Source: Burkholderiales bacterium (GTDB taxonomy: Bacteria > Pseudomonadota > Gammaproteobacteria > Burkholderiales > Burkholderiaceae_C). Taken from it: 64,000 nucleotides of DNA. The translations under genes and the position numbers were made by a program. The DNA is taken from the NCBI GenBank assembly GCA_016703325.1, contig JADJCH010000018.1, forward strand, positions 62,001-126,000, given 5' to 3'. Every line of letters begins with the position of its first letter. The first letter of the stretch is position 1. A model generated the notes under the pieces. It was not told where the DNA came from. It worked only from the letters and a program-made list of their open reading frames with translations, and did not search any database. Positions 34,974 through 43,543 of this stretch are shown one piece after another.

Positions 34974-36008
34974 TCAAGCCACGTTGGCCACGTACCAGGC
35001 GGCCGCCTCGGCCAGACCTTCATGGACCCGGTGTGTCGGCGCGTACCCCAGCAGGCGACCCGCCTTGTCGATATCGGCCAGCGAATGGCGCACGTCCCCA
35101 GCGCGGAAATCCGCATAGGCCGGTGGCTCGATCACCAGCGCCGGGCGCTCCACGCCCAACTGACTCACCAGCGCGGCATGCAACTGGTTCAGGGTGGTGC
35201 GGTCACCTGCGGCCACGTTGTAGACCTGGTTGGCCGCCTCGGCAGATTCGACCAGACCGGAGCGCAGGTTGGCCTGCACCACGTTGGCGATGTAGCAGAA
35301 GTCCCGCGAGGTCTCACCATCGCCATTGATGCTGCAGCGCTCGCCCCGCAGCATCGACGCGATCCAGCGCGGAATCACTGCAGCGTAGGCACCGTTCGGA
35401 TCCTGGCGGGGGCCGAAGACGTTGAAGTAGCGCAGGCCCACCGTCTGCAGGCCGTAGCAGCGGCCAAAGACGTCCGCATACAGCTCGTTGAGGTACTTGG
35501 TCACCGCGTAAGGCGACAGCGGCCGGCCGATCACGTCCTCGACCTTGGGCAAGGTGGGTGAGTCACCGTAGGTGGAGCTCGACGCGGCGTAGACGAAGCG
35601 CTGCACACCCGCGTCCTTGGCCGCCACCAGCATGTTCAGGAAACCCGTTGCGTTGGCCCGGTGGGTGGTCTGCGGATCCTTGATGGAGCGCGGCACCGAA
35701 CCCAGCGCCGCCTGATGCAGCACGATCTGGGCGCCTTCGCAGGCCTGGGCACAGACCTCCGGCTCGGCGATGTCCCCTTCGATGAAGTGGTGGCGCGCCC
35801 AGGCCTGTTCACCCACGGCCTGCCGCACCTGCTCCAGGTTGTGGCGGTGGCCGGTGGCAAAGTTGTCCAGGCTGGTGACCTGCTGGCCGAGCCGAAGCAG
35901 GGTTTCCAGCAGGTGCGAGCCGATGAAGCCGGCGCTGCCGGTCACCAGCCAGCGGCGGGATTCGGCGCGAACCTGCGCCTCCAGATCAGCGGTCAGCTGG
36001 ATGGCCAT
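34974..36008 (-). CDS. UDP-N-acetylglucosamine 4-epimerase, WbpP/TviC type
   Basis: This 344-residue extended SDR sugar-nucleotide epimerase has the NAD site GSAGFIG at residues 24-30, the catalytic Tyr167 and Lys171 (SPYAVTKYLNE) and the Ser-rich YAASSSTYGD. The sequence resembles WbpP and TviC, which interconvert UDP-GlcNAc/UDP-GalNAc or their uronic acids. The ATG at 36008 has a GGGAGGGG ribosome site; a GTG at 36026 overlapping the previous stop is an alternative. It pairs with the dehydrogenase just upstream to make UDP-GalNAcA, a precursor for the polysaccharide locus. Confidence 0.9.
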   Translation of the reverse strand: MAIQLTADLEAQVRAESRRWLVTGSAGFIGSHLLETLLRLGQQVTSLDNFATGHRHNLEQVRQAVGEQAWARHHFIEGDIAEPEVCAQACEGAQIVLHQAALGSVPRSIKDPQTTHRANATGFLNMLVAAKDAGVQRFVYAASSSTYGDSPTLPKVEDVIGRPLSPYAVTKYLNELYADVFGRCYGLQTVGLRYFNVFGPRQDPNGAYAAVIPRWIASMLRGERCSINGDGETSRDFCYIANVVQANLRSGLVESAEAANQVYNVAAGDRTTLNQLHAALVSQLGVERPALVIEPPAYADFRAGDVRHSLADIDKAGRLLGYAPTHRVHEGLAEAAAWYVANVA

Positions 36009-36022
36009 CGTGCCCCTCCCGC

Positions 36023-37303
36023 TCACAGACGCCAGACATGGATGCCGCGCTCACCCAGAGCAGCCCGGTCGGCCTGGCTCTTGACGTCCACGTACAGCCC
36101 ACCCGGCACCAGCTTGCCCGCCAGCGCGTCCAGCGACTTGGCCACCAGGTCCTGGTGCGCCACCGCCGCCACGATCGCGTTGGCCTTGGGCAGGTGCTCC
36201 CAGGACACCAGGTCCACGCCGTACTCGTGCCGGGCCTCGGCCGGTTCGGCCACCGGGTCGTGCACATGCACCGTCACGCCGAAGGACTCCAGCTCGCGGA
36301 TCACGTCGATCACCTTGGAGTTGCGCAGGTCCGGGCAGTTTTCCTTGAAGGTCAGGCCCAGCACGGTGACGTGGGCGCCCTTGACCGGCTGGCCCAGGCG
36401 GATCAGCTCCTTGACGGTCTGCTGCGCGATGTAGGCGCCCATGCCGTCGTTGATGCGCCGGCCAGCCAGGATCACCTGCGGGTGGTAACCCAGCGTCTCG
36501 GCCTTGTGGGTCAGGTAATACGGATCCACACCGATGCAGTGCCCGCCCACCAGCCCGGGGCGGAAGGGCAGGAAGTTCCACTTGGTGCCCGCGGCCTGCA
36601 GCACCTCCAGGGTGTCGATGCCGATGCGGTGGAAGATCAGCGAAAGTTCATTGACCAGTGCGATGTTCAGGTCGCGCTGGGTGTTCTCGATCACCTTGGC
36701 CGCCTCGGCCACCTTGATCGACGAGGCGCGGTACACCCCAGCCGTGATCACGCTGCCGTAGACCTCGGCCACCTTGTCCAGCGTGGCCGGGGTGTCGCCC
36801 GACACCACCTTGGTGATGGTGGTCAGGGTGTGCACCTTGTCGGCCGGGTTGATGCGCTCGGGTGAGTAGCCGACGAAGAAGTCGCTCTTCCACTTCAGGC
36901 CGGAGTGCTTCTCCAGCAGCGGGATGCAGACCTCTTCGGTGGCACCGGGGTAGACGGTGCTTTCGTAGACGACGATGGCGCCGGGCTTGAGGTTCTTGCC
37001 CACCGCGGTGCTGGCGCCGACCAGGGGCGAGAAGTCCGGAATGTGCGCCTCGTCCACCGGCGTGGGCACGGCCACCACCACGAAGTCCGCCTCCTTCAGA
37101 GCCGCCGCATCGGTGGTGGGGTAGAGCTGGGTGGCCGCCTTCAGCTCCTCGGTGCTCACCTCACCGGTGGGGTCCACATGGCGACGGTAGGCGTCGATCT
37201 TCTCCTGGGACAGGTCCAGGCCGATGGTGCGGTACTTCTTGCCGAATTCAACCGCCAGGGGCAGGCCCACATAACCCAGGCCCACAACTGCAATCGTCGT
37301 CAT
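36023..37303 (-). CDS. UDP-N-acetyl-D-hexosamine 6-dehydrogenase, TviB/WbpO type
   Basis: This 426-residue UDP-sugar dehydrogenase oxidises C6 to a carboxylate in two NAD-dependent steps. The Rossmann motif VVGLGYVGLPLA at the N-terminus, the catalytic Cys256 in GLVGGHCIGVDPYYL and the region around VIENTQRDLNIALVNEL are typical of the TviB/WbpO/WbpA branch acting on UDP-GlcNAc or UDP-GalNAc. The ATG at 37303 is chosen because the family starts at TTIAVVGLGYVG; the frame runs about 59 codons further upstream without likeness. The epimerase follows after 14 bases. Confidence 0.92.
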   Translation of the reverse strand: MTTIAVVGLGYVGLPLAVEFGKKYRTIGLDLSQEKIDAYRRHVDPTGEVSTEELKAATQLYPTTDAAALKEADFVVVAVPTPVDEAHIPDFSPLVGASTAVGKNLKPGAIVVYESTVYPGATEEVCIPLLEKHSGLKWKSDFFVGYSPERINPADKVHTLTTITKVVSGDTPATLDKVAEVYGSVITAGVYRASSIKVAEAAKVIENTQRDLNIALVNELSLIFHRIGIDTLEVLQAAGTKWNFLPFRPGLVGGHCIGVDPYYLTHKAETLGYHPQVILAGRRINDGMGAYIAQQTVKELIRLGQPVKGAHVTVLGLTFKENCPDLRNSKVIDVIRELESFGVTVHVHDPVAEPAEARHEYGVDLVSWEHLPKANAIVAAVAHQDLVAKSLDALAGKLVPGGLYVDVKSQADRAALGERGIHVWRL

Positions 37304-37499
37304 CTTGACTCCAAAGAACTGAAAGAGAAACACGCCAGTCCACGCAACCTCCACGGGTCGACTGACGCGATGCAGCATTAGAACCGAAGCCCTCGATCGA
37401 ACCGCGGGTTGTGTGCTGCCGCTGCTGCGCCAGTCTTCACGAGATCTGCCGCGGCAGTGAGGCGTCGTGAAGGTTTGCACAACAGTCAGTTACAAACAA

Positions 37500-37525
37500 C
37501 GATGCCTCCCGGGTGGGAGGCATCG
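37500..37525 (-). terminator. terminator of the PEP-CTERM gene
   Basis: A perfect 11-bp stem CGATGCCTCCC/GGGAGGCATCG with a four-base loop lies 50 bases after the PEP-CTERM stop and is followed on the minus strand by TTGTTTGT. It separates this gene from the UDP-sugar operon downstream. The rest of 37304-37499 shows nothing definite. Confidence 0.85.
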
Positions 37526-37575
37526 AGTCTCACGGCTGCGCGGCAGGGCGCCGCGGCAGCCCGCGGTGTTGCGGC

Positions 37576-38238
37576 TCAGCCCTTGAACTGGCGGCGCCGG
37601 GCCATGAAGCCCAGGGCACCCAGGCCGGCGAGCATCATGGCGTAGGTTTCGGGTTCGGGGACGGCGGTGACGTTAAATGTCGTCACCAAACCCTCGCCCA
37701 AGCTAGAACTGCAGGTCGCGCACAACCCATCCAGATTGCTGCTATCCATCTTAAAGAATGCCGGAGTGCCTGCGGCTGCGGCGGTTCGATGGAAGTCGAT
37801 GTTCATTACCAAGTCACCCGCGAGAGGGTCATATGCAAACGATCCACCAGAAACCGTTACATATGTACCCCCCGCCAGAGGAGCGGCCGACAAACTGCCG
37901 CTTCCAAAACTCGAAAAGGTGGTGGTAGGAGCACTATAGAATCCCGAACCGAAGTTCGCTGACGCCACGACAGCAAAGGATATTTCAAATGTGGACTCAT
38001 CCACATATCCACCGCCGCCTTCGTCGACTTGGAAAGAAATGCCATCAAAAGTAAAAGCACCGGAAAACAGCGATGAAGAGTAGATCTGCTGATACTGATT
38101 GATGTCGACCGGCAGGGAAGCAAACGGATAATCGTTTGCGCCAGTCTGTGTACCAATGGTCAAAGCGCTCGCTGAACCTGCCCCAATTACCAATACAGCG
38201 CATGAAACAGCTTTCAGCGCAAAAGTTTTCAAACTCAT
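37576..38238 (-). CDS. PEP-CTERM sorting domain protein
   Basis: This 220-residue secreted protein has a signal peptide (MSLKTFALKAVSCAVLVIGA, cleavage after SASA) and a Gly/Ser/Thr-rich extracellular body with two cysteines. A canonical C-terminal sorting signal follows: VPEPETYAMMLAGLGALGF then ARRRQFKG. In such proteins an exosortase cuts at PEP and links the protein to the envelope or matrix; no exosortase is in the window. ATG 38238 is six bases from the GGAG site; ATG 38241 is three bases away and less likely. The middle of the gene is visibly less GC-rich than its neighbours. It has its own terminator and a candidate sigma-54 promoter. Confidence 0.9.
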   Translation of the reverse strand: MSLKTFALKAVSCAVLVIGAGSASALTIGTQTGANDYPFASLPVDINQYQQIYSSSLFSGAFTFDGISFQVDEGGGGYVDESTFEISFAVVASANFGSGFYSAPTTTFSSFGSGSLSAAPLAGGTYVTVSGGSFAYDPLAGDLVMNIDFHRTAAAAGTPAFFKMDSSNLDGLCATCSSSLGEGLVTTFNVTAVPEPETYAMMLAGLGALGFMARRRQFKG

Positions 38239-38434
38239 CATCGACTCCTGACCGTCAAAGTTTGTCACCCCGGAGCCTTCGCTAGTCACTCTAACAAGTC
38301 GGTTCCGGACATGCGTTGCATGCTAAGGATGCTGATCTGCACAGTCTTCCCCGGCTTGAGGGGGGGAATGCCCGCAATCGCCGTCAGACCCTCCAAATGA
38401 GGGGGTAGACTGACCTTTCCGGAGTACGTACCCG

Positions 38435-38450
38435 CGCAAGAGCCGTACCT
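38435..38450 (-). promoter_or_regulatory. candidate sigma-54 (-24/-12) promoter for the PEP-CTERM gene
   Basis: The minus strand reads AGGTACGGCTCTTGCG. It has the required GG and GC dinucleotides with exactly ten bases between them, and matches TGGCACG-N4-TTGC at 9 of 11 consensus positions. It directs transcription toward the PEP-CTERM gene with a leader of about 185 bases. PEP-CTERM genes in floc-forming betaproteobacteria are known to depend on RpoN and the PrsK/PrsR pair, so the site fits its context. Confidence 0.6.
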
Positions 38451-38459
38451 CTCCCAGAG

Positions 38460-38477
38460 TTGACAGCCCTAGGTCAA
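38460..38477. promoter_or_regulatory. inverted repeat TTGAC-N8-GTCAA in the divergent spacer
   Basis: A perfect 5+5 inverted repeat with an 8-base spacer lies 24 bases before the FemAB-like start codon and 10 bases behind the sigma-54 candidate. Its geometry is that of a dimeric regulator site. Which regulator binds is unknown. Confidence 0.45.
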
Positions 38478-38501
38478 AACGAGAAATCCAAGAATCGCAC
38501 C

Positions 38502-39659
38502 ATGCAAGTCCACCTGCTCACCACCCCCGAAGCACTGGAAGCCCTGCGCAGCGACTGGGTCGCCCTGCAGGACCGCGTATCGCAGACCAGCGTCTTCATG
38601 ACTTGGGAGTGGCAGTTCCTCTGGTGGAAGCACTACGGCCAGGGGCAACCGCTTCGGGTACTGGTGGTCCAGGAGGGGGAAAAGGTGCTGGGCATCCTGC
38701 CGCTGTACCTGCAGACCCGGCGGGTGTTCAGGTTCTTCCCGGTGCGCCTGTTGCGCAATGTCGGCACCGGTGGGGATACCACGCCGGACGACCTCGATCC
38801 CTTGATCGACCCTGCGCAGGCCGGGGCGGTGGTCGCCGCACTGGTGGACGCCCTGCTGACCCAACCGATGGGGCAGGACCTGATTTGCCTGGCCGACTTT
38901 CAGCCCGGCAGCGAGTTTGCGCGCCAGTTGCGCGTCAGAAGCCAGGCGCTGGGCAGAACGGCTCAGGAGGCAACGTCTGCCACCATCACCTTCACGGGAC
39001 TGCCCACCCGCTGGAACACGTACCTGGAGTCCCTGCACCGGGACCGGCGCAACGTGATCCGACGTTTCCGCCGCAAGCTGGAAGGGGCTGCGGGCGCGCG
39101 CCTTTTCACCTGGACCGATGCGCAGACCCTGGACCAGGGCATCGACCGGCTGATCGAACTCAACCGCGCCCGCTGGGCCGGCCGCGGCGGGCAGGCTTTT
39201 GGCAGCGAGGCCTATTGTGGGTTTCACCGTGAACTGATGCACGCCCTGTTTGCCCAGGGACGGCTGAGATTGCACGGTGCCGAGGTGGATGGACGCATCG
39301 TGGCGCTGCTCTACTGCTACCGCTTCCGTGACCGGGTGCTGTACTTTCAGGGCGGATTCGATCCCGCCCAGGCCGCCCTGCGGCCTGGGCTGACCTTGAT
39401 GGGCCATGCCATCGAGCAGGCCATCGAAGAAGGCGCGCAGGTATTCGACATGCTGCGCGGCGAGTACGACTTCAAGTCCCAGTGGGCCAAACAGAAGCGC
39501 CGCACAGCCCAGACCACGGTTTTTGAAGGCAGTCTGGCCGCCGCGCTGTGGCGCCTGCGCATGCACTTGCTGCCGCCCGCCAAGCGGTTCCTGCAACCCC
39601 TGCAGCGCCCGCTGTCGCCGCTGATGCTGATCACGGCCATCACCGCAGCAGAAGGGTGA
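38502..39659 (+). CDS. FemAB/GNAT-like acyltransferase (CelD/BcsL type)
   Basis: This 385-residue cytosolic protein has a GNAT fold of the acetyltransferase-6 type. The N-terminal half contains TSVFMTWEWQFLWWKHYG and VLGILPLYLQTRR; the C-terminal half contains LHRDRRNVIRRFRRKLEG, an aminoacyl/acyl acceptor region and FDMLRGEYDFKSQWAKQKR near the end. Members are common in exopolysaccharide loci and transfer acyl or aminoacyl groups to sugars or glycolipids; the exact substrate is unknown. The ATG at 38502 was chosen over an upstream TTG. It opens the plus-strand wing of the locus, and its stop overlaps the flippase start. Confidence 0.82.
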   Translation: MQVHLLTTPEALEALRSDWVALQDRVSQTSVFMTWEWQFLWWKHYGQGQPLRVLVVQEGEKVLGILPLYLQTRRVFRFFPVRLLRNVGTGGDTTPDDLDPLIDPAQAGAVVAALVDALLTQPMGQDLICLADFQPGSEFARQLRVRSQALGRTAQEATSATITFTGLPTRWNTYLESLHRDRRNVIRRFRRKLEGAAGARLFTWTDAQTLDQGIDRLIELNRARWAGRGGQAFGSEAYCGFHRELMHALFAQGRLRLHGAEVDGRIVALLYCYRFRDRVLYFQGGFDPAQAALRPGLTLMGHAIEQAIEEGAQVFDMLRGEYDFKSQWAKQKRRTAQTTVFEGSLAAALWRLRMHLLPPAKRFLQPLQRPLSPLMLITAITAAEG

Positions 39660-41149
39660 GGACCGGCTCGCTGCATGCACATGCGCTGCGCTATGCCAGC
39701 AGCAGCCTGCTGGTGTCGTTGGCCGGGTTTGTCTCCTTTCCGATCCTGACCCGGATCCTCTCCGTCGCTGAGTATGGCGCCATGAGCTGGATCTCCTCGG
39801 CGCTGACCCTCCTGGTGGTGCTGGGCAAGCTCGGTCTGCAGCATGCCCTGCTGCGTTTTCACGCCGAAGTGGAAGCCGGCCGCCACGGCGTCACCCAGGG
39901 TCAGTATCTGTCCACCGTGCTGTTCGGACAGCTCTGGGGCAGCGTCGGAGCCCTGCTGATCGGAGCGGCCTGCGTTGCCGCCCTGCCCGCGGGCGGGCTC
40001 AGCTCGCCGCTGAGCAGCGGCCTGCTGTTGCTGGCCCTGCTGTTGTTGCCGATCCGGGTGCTGGACAGCGCCATCGCCAACCTGCTGCGAGCCCAGCAAC
40101 GCAGCAGCCTGTTGGGCAGCTACAACGCACTGCGGCGTTGGGCCGTGTTGGCGCTGGTGCTGGGGGTGCTGCTGGCCGTGCAGACGGACCTCACCGCCTT
40201 TTACCTGGCCACGCTGGCCGCGGAATTCACTCTCACCGGTGGCATGGCCTGGTATGCCCTGCGCGGCATGGGCCTGAGCTGGGCCGCCATCGACCGCCCC
40301 CTGCTGCGGGCGATGCTCTGGTACGCCACGCCCATGGTGGGCTATGACCTCTCGGGCGTGCTGCTCAACCTGGGCGACCGCTTTTTCATCGAGGCCCTGC
40401 TCGGCCCCGAGGCCCTGGGCCAGTATTCGGCGGCCTACAACCTGTGCGACTACGCCTCGATCCTGCTGCTGACCTCGCTCAACCAGGCCCTGACCCCGAT
40501 CTGCCTGAAGATGTGGGAAACCGACGGCCCGAGCGCCGTGCGGGACTTCATCGACCGATCCCTGCACACCTACCTTCTGGCCAGTGCAGCGATGCTGGCG
40601 GCCGGTTCGGCGATGGGTGGCGACGCTCTCGCCCTGTTGGCGTCCGAGCGCTACCGCGATGCGGCCGTGGTGATTCCGACGGTGCTGGGCGCGCTGCTGC
40701 TGTGTGGCTGCGTGCCTTTGATGGGCATGGGATTGACGCTGGCCAAACAGTCCGGCCGCCTCACCGGGATGATTCTGTTCAGCGCCGCAGTGAACATGGC
40801 CTTGAACGCCGTGCTCATTGCACCGCTGGGTCTGCAAGGTGCCGCCCTGGCCACCCTCGCGGGGTATGCGCTGCAGCTGGCGGGCGCCACGCTGCTGGGC
40901 TGGAAAGTGCTGCCGGTGCGCATCCCGTTGACCGATGTGCTGCGCCTCGGGCTGTGCGCCGGCCTCGCCTACCTCGCCATGCAGTGGGTCAACGAGGCAG
41001 AGGCAAGGCAACTGCTGATGCTGGAGGCGGCCACCGGCCTCCTGGTCTTCACCGCGGCGGCCAGCCTGGTGGATCCGCGCAGCCGTGCCACCTTCCTGCG
41101 TCTGAAACATCATCTGCTCTCGCGCAGCGGGCGTGCTGCGTCCTCCTGA
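39656..41149 (+). CDS. polysaccharide flippase (Wzx/MOP family)
   Basis: This 497-residue integral membrane protein has about 12-14 helices and begins GTG at 39656, which overlaps the previous stop (GTGA) with AGAAGG upstream. The N-terminal ALRYASSSLLVSLAGFVSFPILTRILSVAEYG is the classic oligosaccharide-flippase segment. It would move undecaprenyl-linked repeat units across the inner membrane. A polymerase-like protein is encoded further along the same strand (47840-49435), indicating a Wzx/Wzy-type pathway. Confidence 0.9.
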   Translation: MRTGSLHAHALRYASSSLLVSLAGFVSFPILTRILSVAEYGAMSWISSALTLLVVLGKLGLQHALLRFHAEVEAGRHGVTQGQYLSTVLFGQLWGSVGALLIGAACVAALPAGGLSSPLSSGLLLLALLLLPIRVLDSAIANLLRAQQRSSLLGSYNALRRWAVLALVLGVLLAVQTDLTAFYLATLAAEFTLTGGMAWYALRGMGLSWAAIDRPLLRAMLWYATPMVGYDLSGVLLNLGDRFFIEALLGPEALGQYSAAYNLCDYASILLLTSLNQALTPICLKMWETDGPSAVRDFIDRSLHTYLLASAAMLAAGSAMGGDALALLASERYRDAAVVIPTVLGALLLCGCVPLMGMGLTLAKQSGRLTGMILFSAAVNMALNAVLIAPLGLQGAALATLAGYALQLAGATLLGWKVLPVRIPLTDVLRLGLCAGLAYLAMQWVNEAEARQLLMLEAATGLLVFTAAASLVDPRSRATFLRLKHHLLSRSGRAASS

Positions 41150-41175
41150 ACCCTTTACGGGACCGCACTCTGGCG

Positions 41176-41826
41176 ATGACCCCTGTCCATGCCCTGCTGC
41201 AACGCGGCCTGCATCGCCTGCGGCGCAGTTGGGGCCTGCACTGCGCTGCAGGAACGACCCGGCCTGACGGCTTCACTGTCGCCGTGGTCCTGCCGCTGGA
41301 GGGTCAGGCGGGCCGCTGGATGCTGCAGCAGCAGATCGACCTGCTGCGCCGAATCGGCCTCCATCCCGGGCTGAGTGCTGCTCCCCATGTGACGCTCAAG
41401 ATGGGATTCAAGACCGGGCAACCCGCTGCGCTGCAATCCTGGCTGGATCGGCTCGGAGTCGACACACCACCGCTGGACATCCAGCTGGGCGGCGTCGATC
41501 GCTTTCCTGAAGGCGTGCTGTTCCTCGACGTGGTCGAATCCGCGCCCCTGGAGGCCTTGCGAAGGCGGGTGCTCCACGAGCTGGCCAGAGGGTTCGGCAT
41601 TCAGCCTGGTTCGGTCGAGGGTGAAGGCTTTCGCTTTCACGCCACCCTGACCTTCGACCTGCCCCCGGCCCTGTTGGACGAAGAGCAGCAGCGACTCAAG
41701 GCAGCGTCACCGCATTTCATCGAATCCGTGGCGGCCCTGGAGTTGTGGCTGGACGTCGGCAGCCACTGGGTGCGTCTGCATCGCACCCCGATGGGGGGCT
41801 GCGCCACGGCTGATTTCCGATCATGA
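41176..41826 (+). CDS. 2H phosphoesterase / 2'-5' RNA ligase-like protein
   Basis: This 216-residue protein has the two H-x-T-x motifs of the 2H superfamily: His71-Val-Thr73-Leu (HVTLKMGF) and His155-Ala-Thr157-Leu (HATLTFDL), about 84 residues apart, as expected for the bilobed fold. Members act on RNA 2'-5' links, cyclic phosphates or nucleotide conjugates. The presence of such a gene between a flippase and an AsnB-like gene is unusual. It may work on a phosphodiester in the glycan or its precursor, which is inference. Its stop overlaps an ATG of the next region (ATGA). Confidence 0.75.
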   Translation: MTPVHALLQRGLHRLRRSWGLHCAAGTTRPDGFTVAVVLPLEGQAGRWMLQQQIDLLRRIGLHPGLSAAPHVTLKMGFKTGQPAALQSWLDRLGVDTPPLDIQLGGVDRFPEGVLFLDVVESAPLEALRRRVLHELARGFGIQPGSVEGEGFRFHATLTFDLPPALLDEEQQRLKAASPHFIESVAALELWLDVGSHWVRLHRTPMGGCATADFRS

Positions 41827-41859
41827 TGCGCCGCCATCTCGCTCTGCCTGCGCCGTCGA

Positions 41860-43437
41860 TTGACCCCGTTGACCTCCTGCACCCACCCCAATCCGTCCCA
41901 ACAGAGTCTGGCTTCGCTGGAGTTGCGCCGGCTGTTCCTGCTCGCGCCCCAGGACTGCACGGAGTTCGCCGACCCGCTGTCGGTGCCACTGGGCGGCGGC
42001 TGGAGGCTCACCCACCACCGTGACCTGCAGGTCCTGCAGTGCCGGGAGGGCAGGCGAACCCTCACGCTGATCGGCCATCTGCTGGACCCGTACCAGCCGC
42101 AGGCCGACGACCGATTGCTGATCGAGACCTTGATCCGGAAGGACGTTCCCCTGGACCAACTGCCGGCCGCCACGGCGCACCTGGGCGGCCGCTGGGCCCT
42201 GTTCGGCGACGACGGCGATCAGGCCCTGGTGTGGACCGACCCCGCCGCCCAGCGGCCGGTGTACTACCACCGCCATCCCGAACACGCCACGCAGGATGGC
42301 GGGCCGATCCGCACCTCGCTGGCCGGTGAGCCGGGACTGTTGGCACGCCACCTGGGCCTCACGGTCGACCCCGTTGCGGCCGACTACGCCGAAGGCCGTG
42401 GTGACAGCGACGTCGAGGTGCATTGGCTTCCCGGAGACCGCACGCTCTACACCGATGTGCGCACCCTGCTGCCCAACCACTGGCTGGACCTGCGCAGCGG
42501 TCGCTGCCGGCGGTGGTGGCCTCAGGCACCGATACCCCGGCTGGACTGGGACAGCGTGCTGCAGCGCTGCGAGGTGCTGCTGCGGGGCCAGCTCGAGGCG
42601 ATCCAGCGCCGATGGCCGCTGGCTCTGCCCATGACCGCTGGATGGGACAGCCGGCTGATGCTCGCACTGTGCCGGCCGATCGCCAGTGAAGTGCATGCCT
42701 ACACCCTGGCCTACCCGCCGCAGGGCCGCCGCGCCAACGACGTGCGCGTGCCCGCCCGGCTGCTGGCCTCCCTGGGACTTGCACATCAGATCGTGCGCTG
42801 CCCCGACAGCGTCGATGAGGGCTTCAAGGCCCTGATGCGGCGCCACCAACCCACCCCGGCCCGAGGTTGCTGTGCGGATGCACAGGCCCTCTGGCGCCTG
42901 CTGCCCCAGGACAGGATGTCCTTGAGCGGCGACGTGGCGGAAGTGGTGAAGGCTCATTTCCGGCGCCCCGATCTCCGCGACGAAACACTCACGGCCGCAG
43001 ACCTGGCCGACCTGATCCGCATCGGACGCCACCCTTTCGCGCTGGACGCCCTGCAGGACTGGCTGGCTGGAGCCCGACCGAGCCCGGTGCCCCTGCTGGA
43101 CCTGTTCTGCTGGGAGCAGATGGCCGGACGCTGGCAGGCCAAACTGCGCGCCGACATGGACCTCGTACAGGATGGCATCGCTCCCTTGAATCACCGCGAG
43201 CTGCTGGTGACGATGCTGGCCGCCGACGAGTCCCGTCGAAGAGCACCCCAGGTTGAACTCTTTGAAGCGTTGATCCTTCGCATGTGGCCTCAGGCGCTGA
43301 CGGAACCGGTCAACCCGCCCGAACGACAATCGACGCTGGTTGTCCTGCGGGCCCTGGCGGGCCGCATCGGTTTAAACCGTCTGCTGCCGGTGGCGTTGCG
43401 ACGGGGGATGCGCAGGCTGATTGATCGAGAGGACTGA
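41860..43437 (+). CDS. asparagine-synthetase-like amidotransferase
   Basis: This protein of about 525 residues has a degenerate N-terminal Ntn-like region (GRWALFGDDGDQALVWTDP resembles the glutaminase core) and a C-terminal ATP-pyrophosphatase domain with the PPi-loop variant TAGWDS at 259-264 (usual SGGxDS). No Cys follows the initiator, so classical glutamine hydrolysis is doubtful. The start is uncertain: this frame opens only with TTG at 41860, while two ATGs at 41823 and 41826 overlap the preceding stop in another frame. Related proteins amidate hexuronic acids in O-antigen loci. Here it could amidate GalNAcA or attach an amine (inference). Confidence 0.72.
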   Translation: MTPLTSCTHPNPSQQSLASLELRRLFLLAPQDCTEFADPLSVPLGGGWRLTHHRDLQVLQCREGRRTLTLIGHLLDPYQPQADDRLLIETLIRKDVPLDQLPAATAHLGGRWALFGDDGDQALVWTDPAAQRPVYYHRHPEHATQDGGPIRTSLAGEPGLLARHLGLTVDPVAADYAEGRGDSDVEVHWLPGDRTLYTDVRTLLPNHWLDLRSGRCRRWWPQAPIPRLDWDSVLQRCEVLLRGQLEAIQRRWPLALPMTAGWDSRLMLALCRPIASEVHAYTLAYPPQGRRANDVRVPARLLASLGLAHQIVRCPDSVDEGFKALMRRHQPTPARGCCADAQALWRLLPQDRMSLSGDVAEVVKAHFRRPDLRDETLTAADLADLIRIGRHPFALDALQDWLAGARPSPVPLLDLFCWEQMAGRWQAKLRADMDLVQDGIAPLNHRELLVTMLAADESRRRAPQVELFEALILRMWPQALTEPVNPPERQSTLVVLRALAGRIGLNRLLPVALRRGMRRLIDRED

Positions 43438-43543
43438 TCCCAGGCCGCAACACTCACCCCGCTTCGGCCCAACGGCCTCAGCCGTGCAGCCCCTGCACAT
43501 CCGGGCCTGCCCCAATGCCGCCCGTCACAGTTTGCCTTCTTCG

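Noticed and set aside
38460..38465. TTGACA as the -35 box of the FemAB-like gene
   Set aside because: No -10 match at suitable spacing, and the start would leave almost no leader; the bases are better explained as one arm of the inverted repeat.
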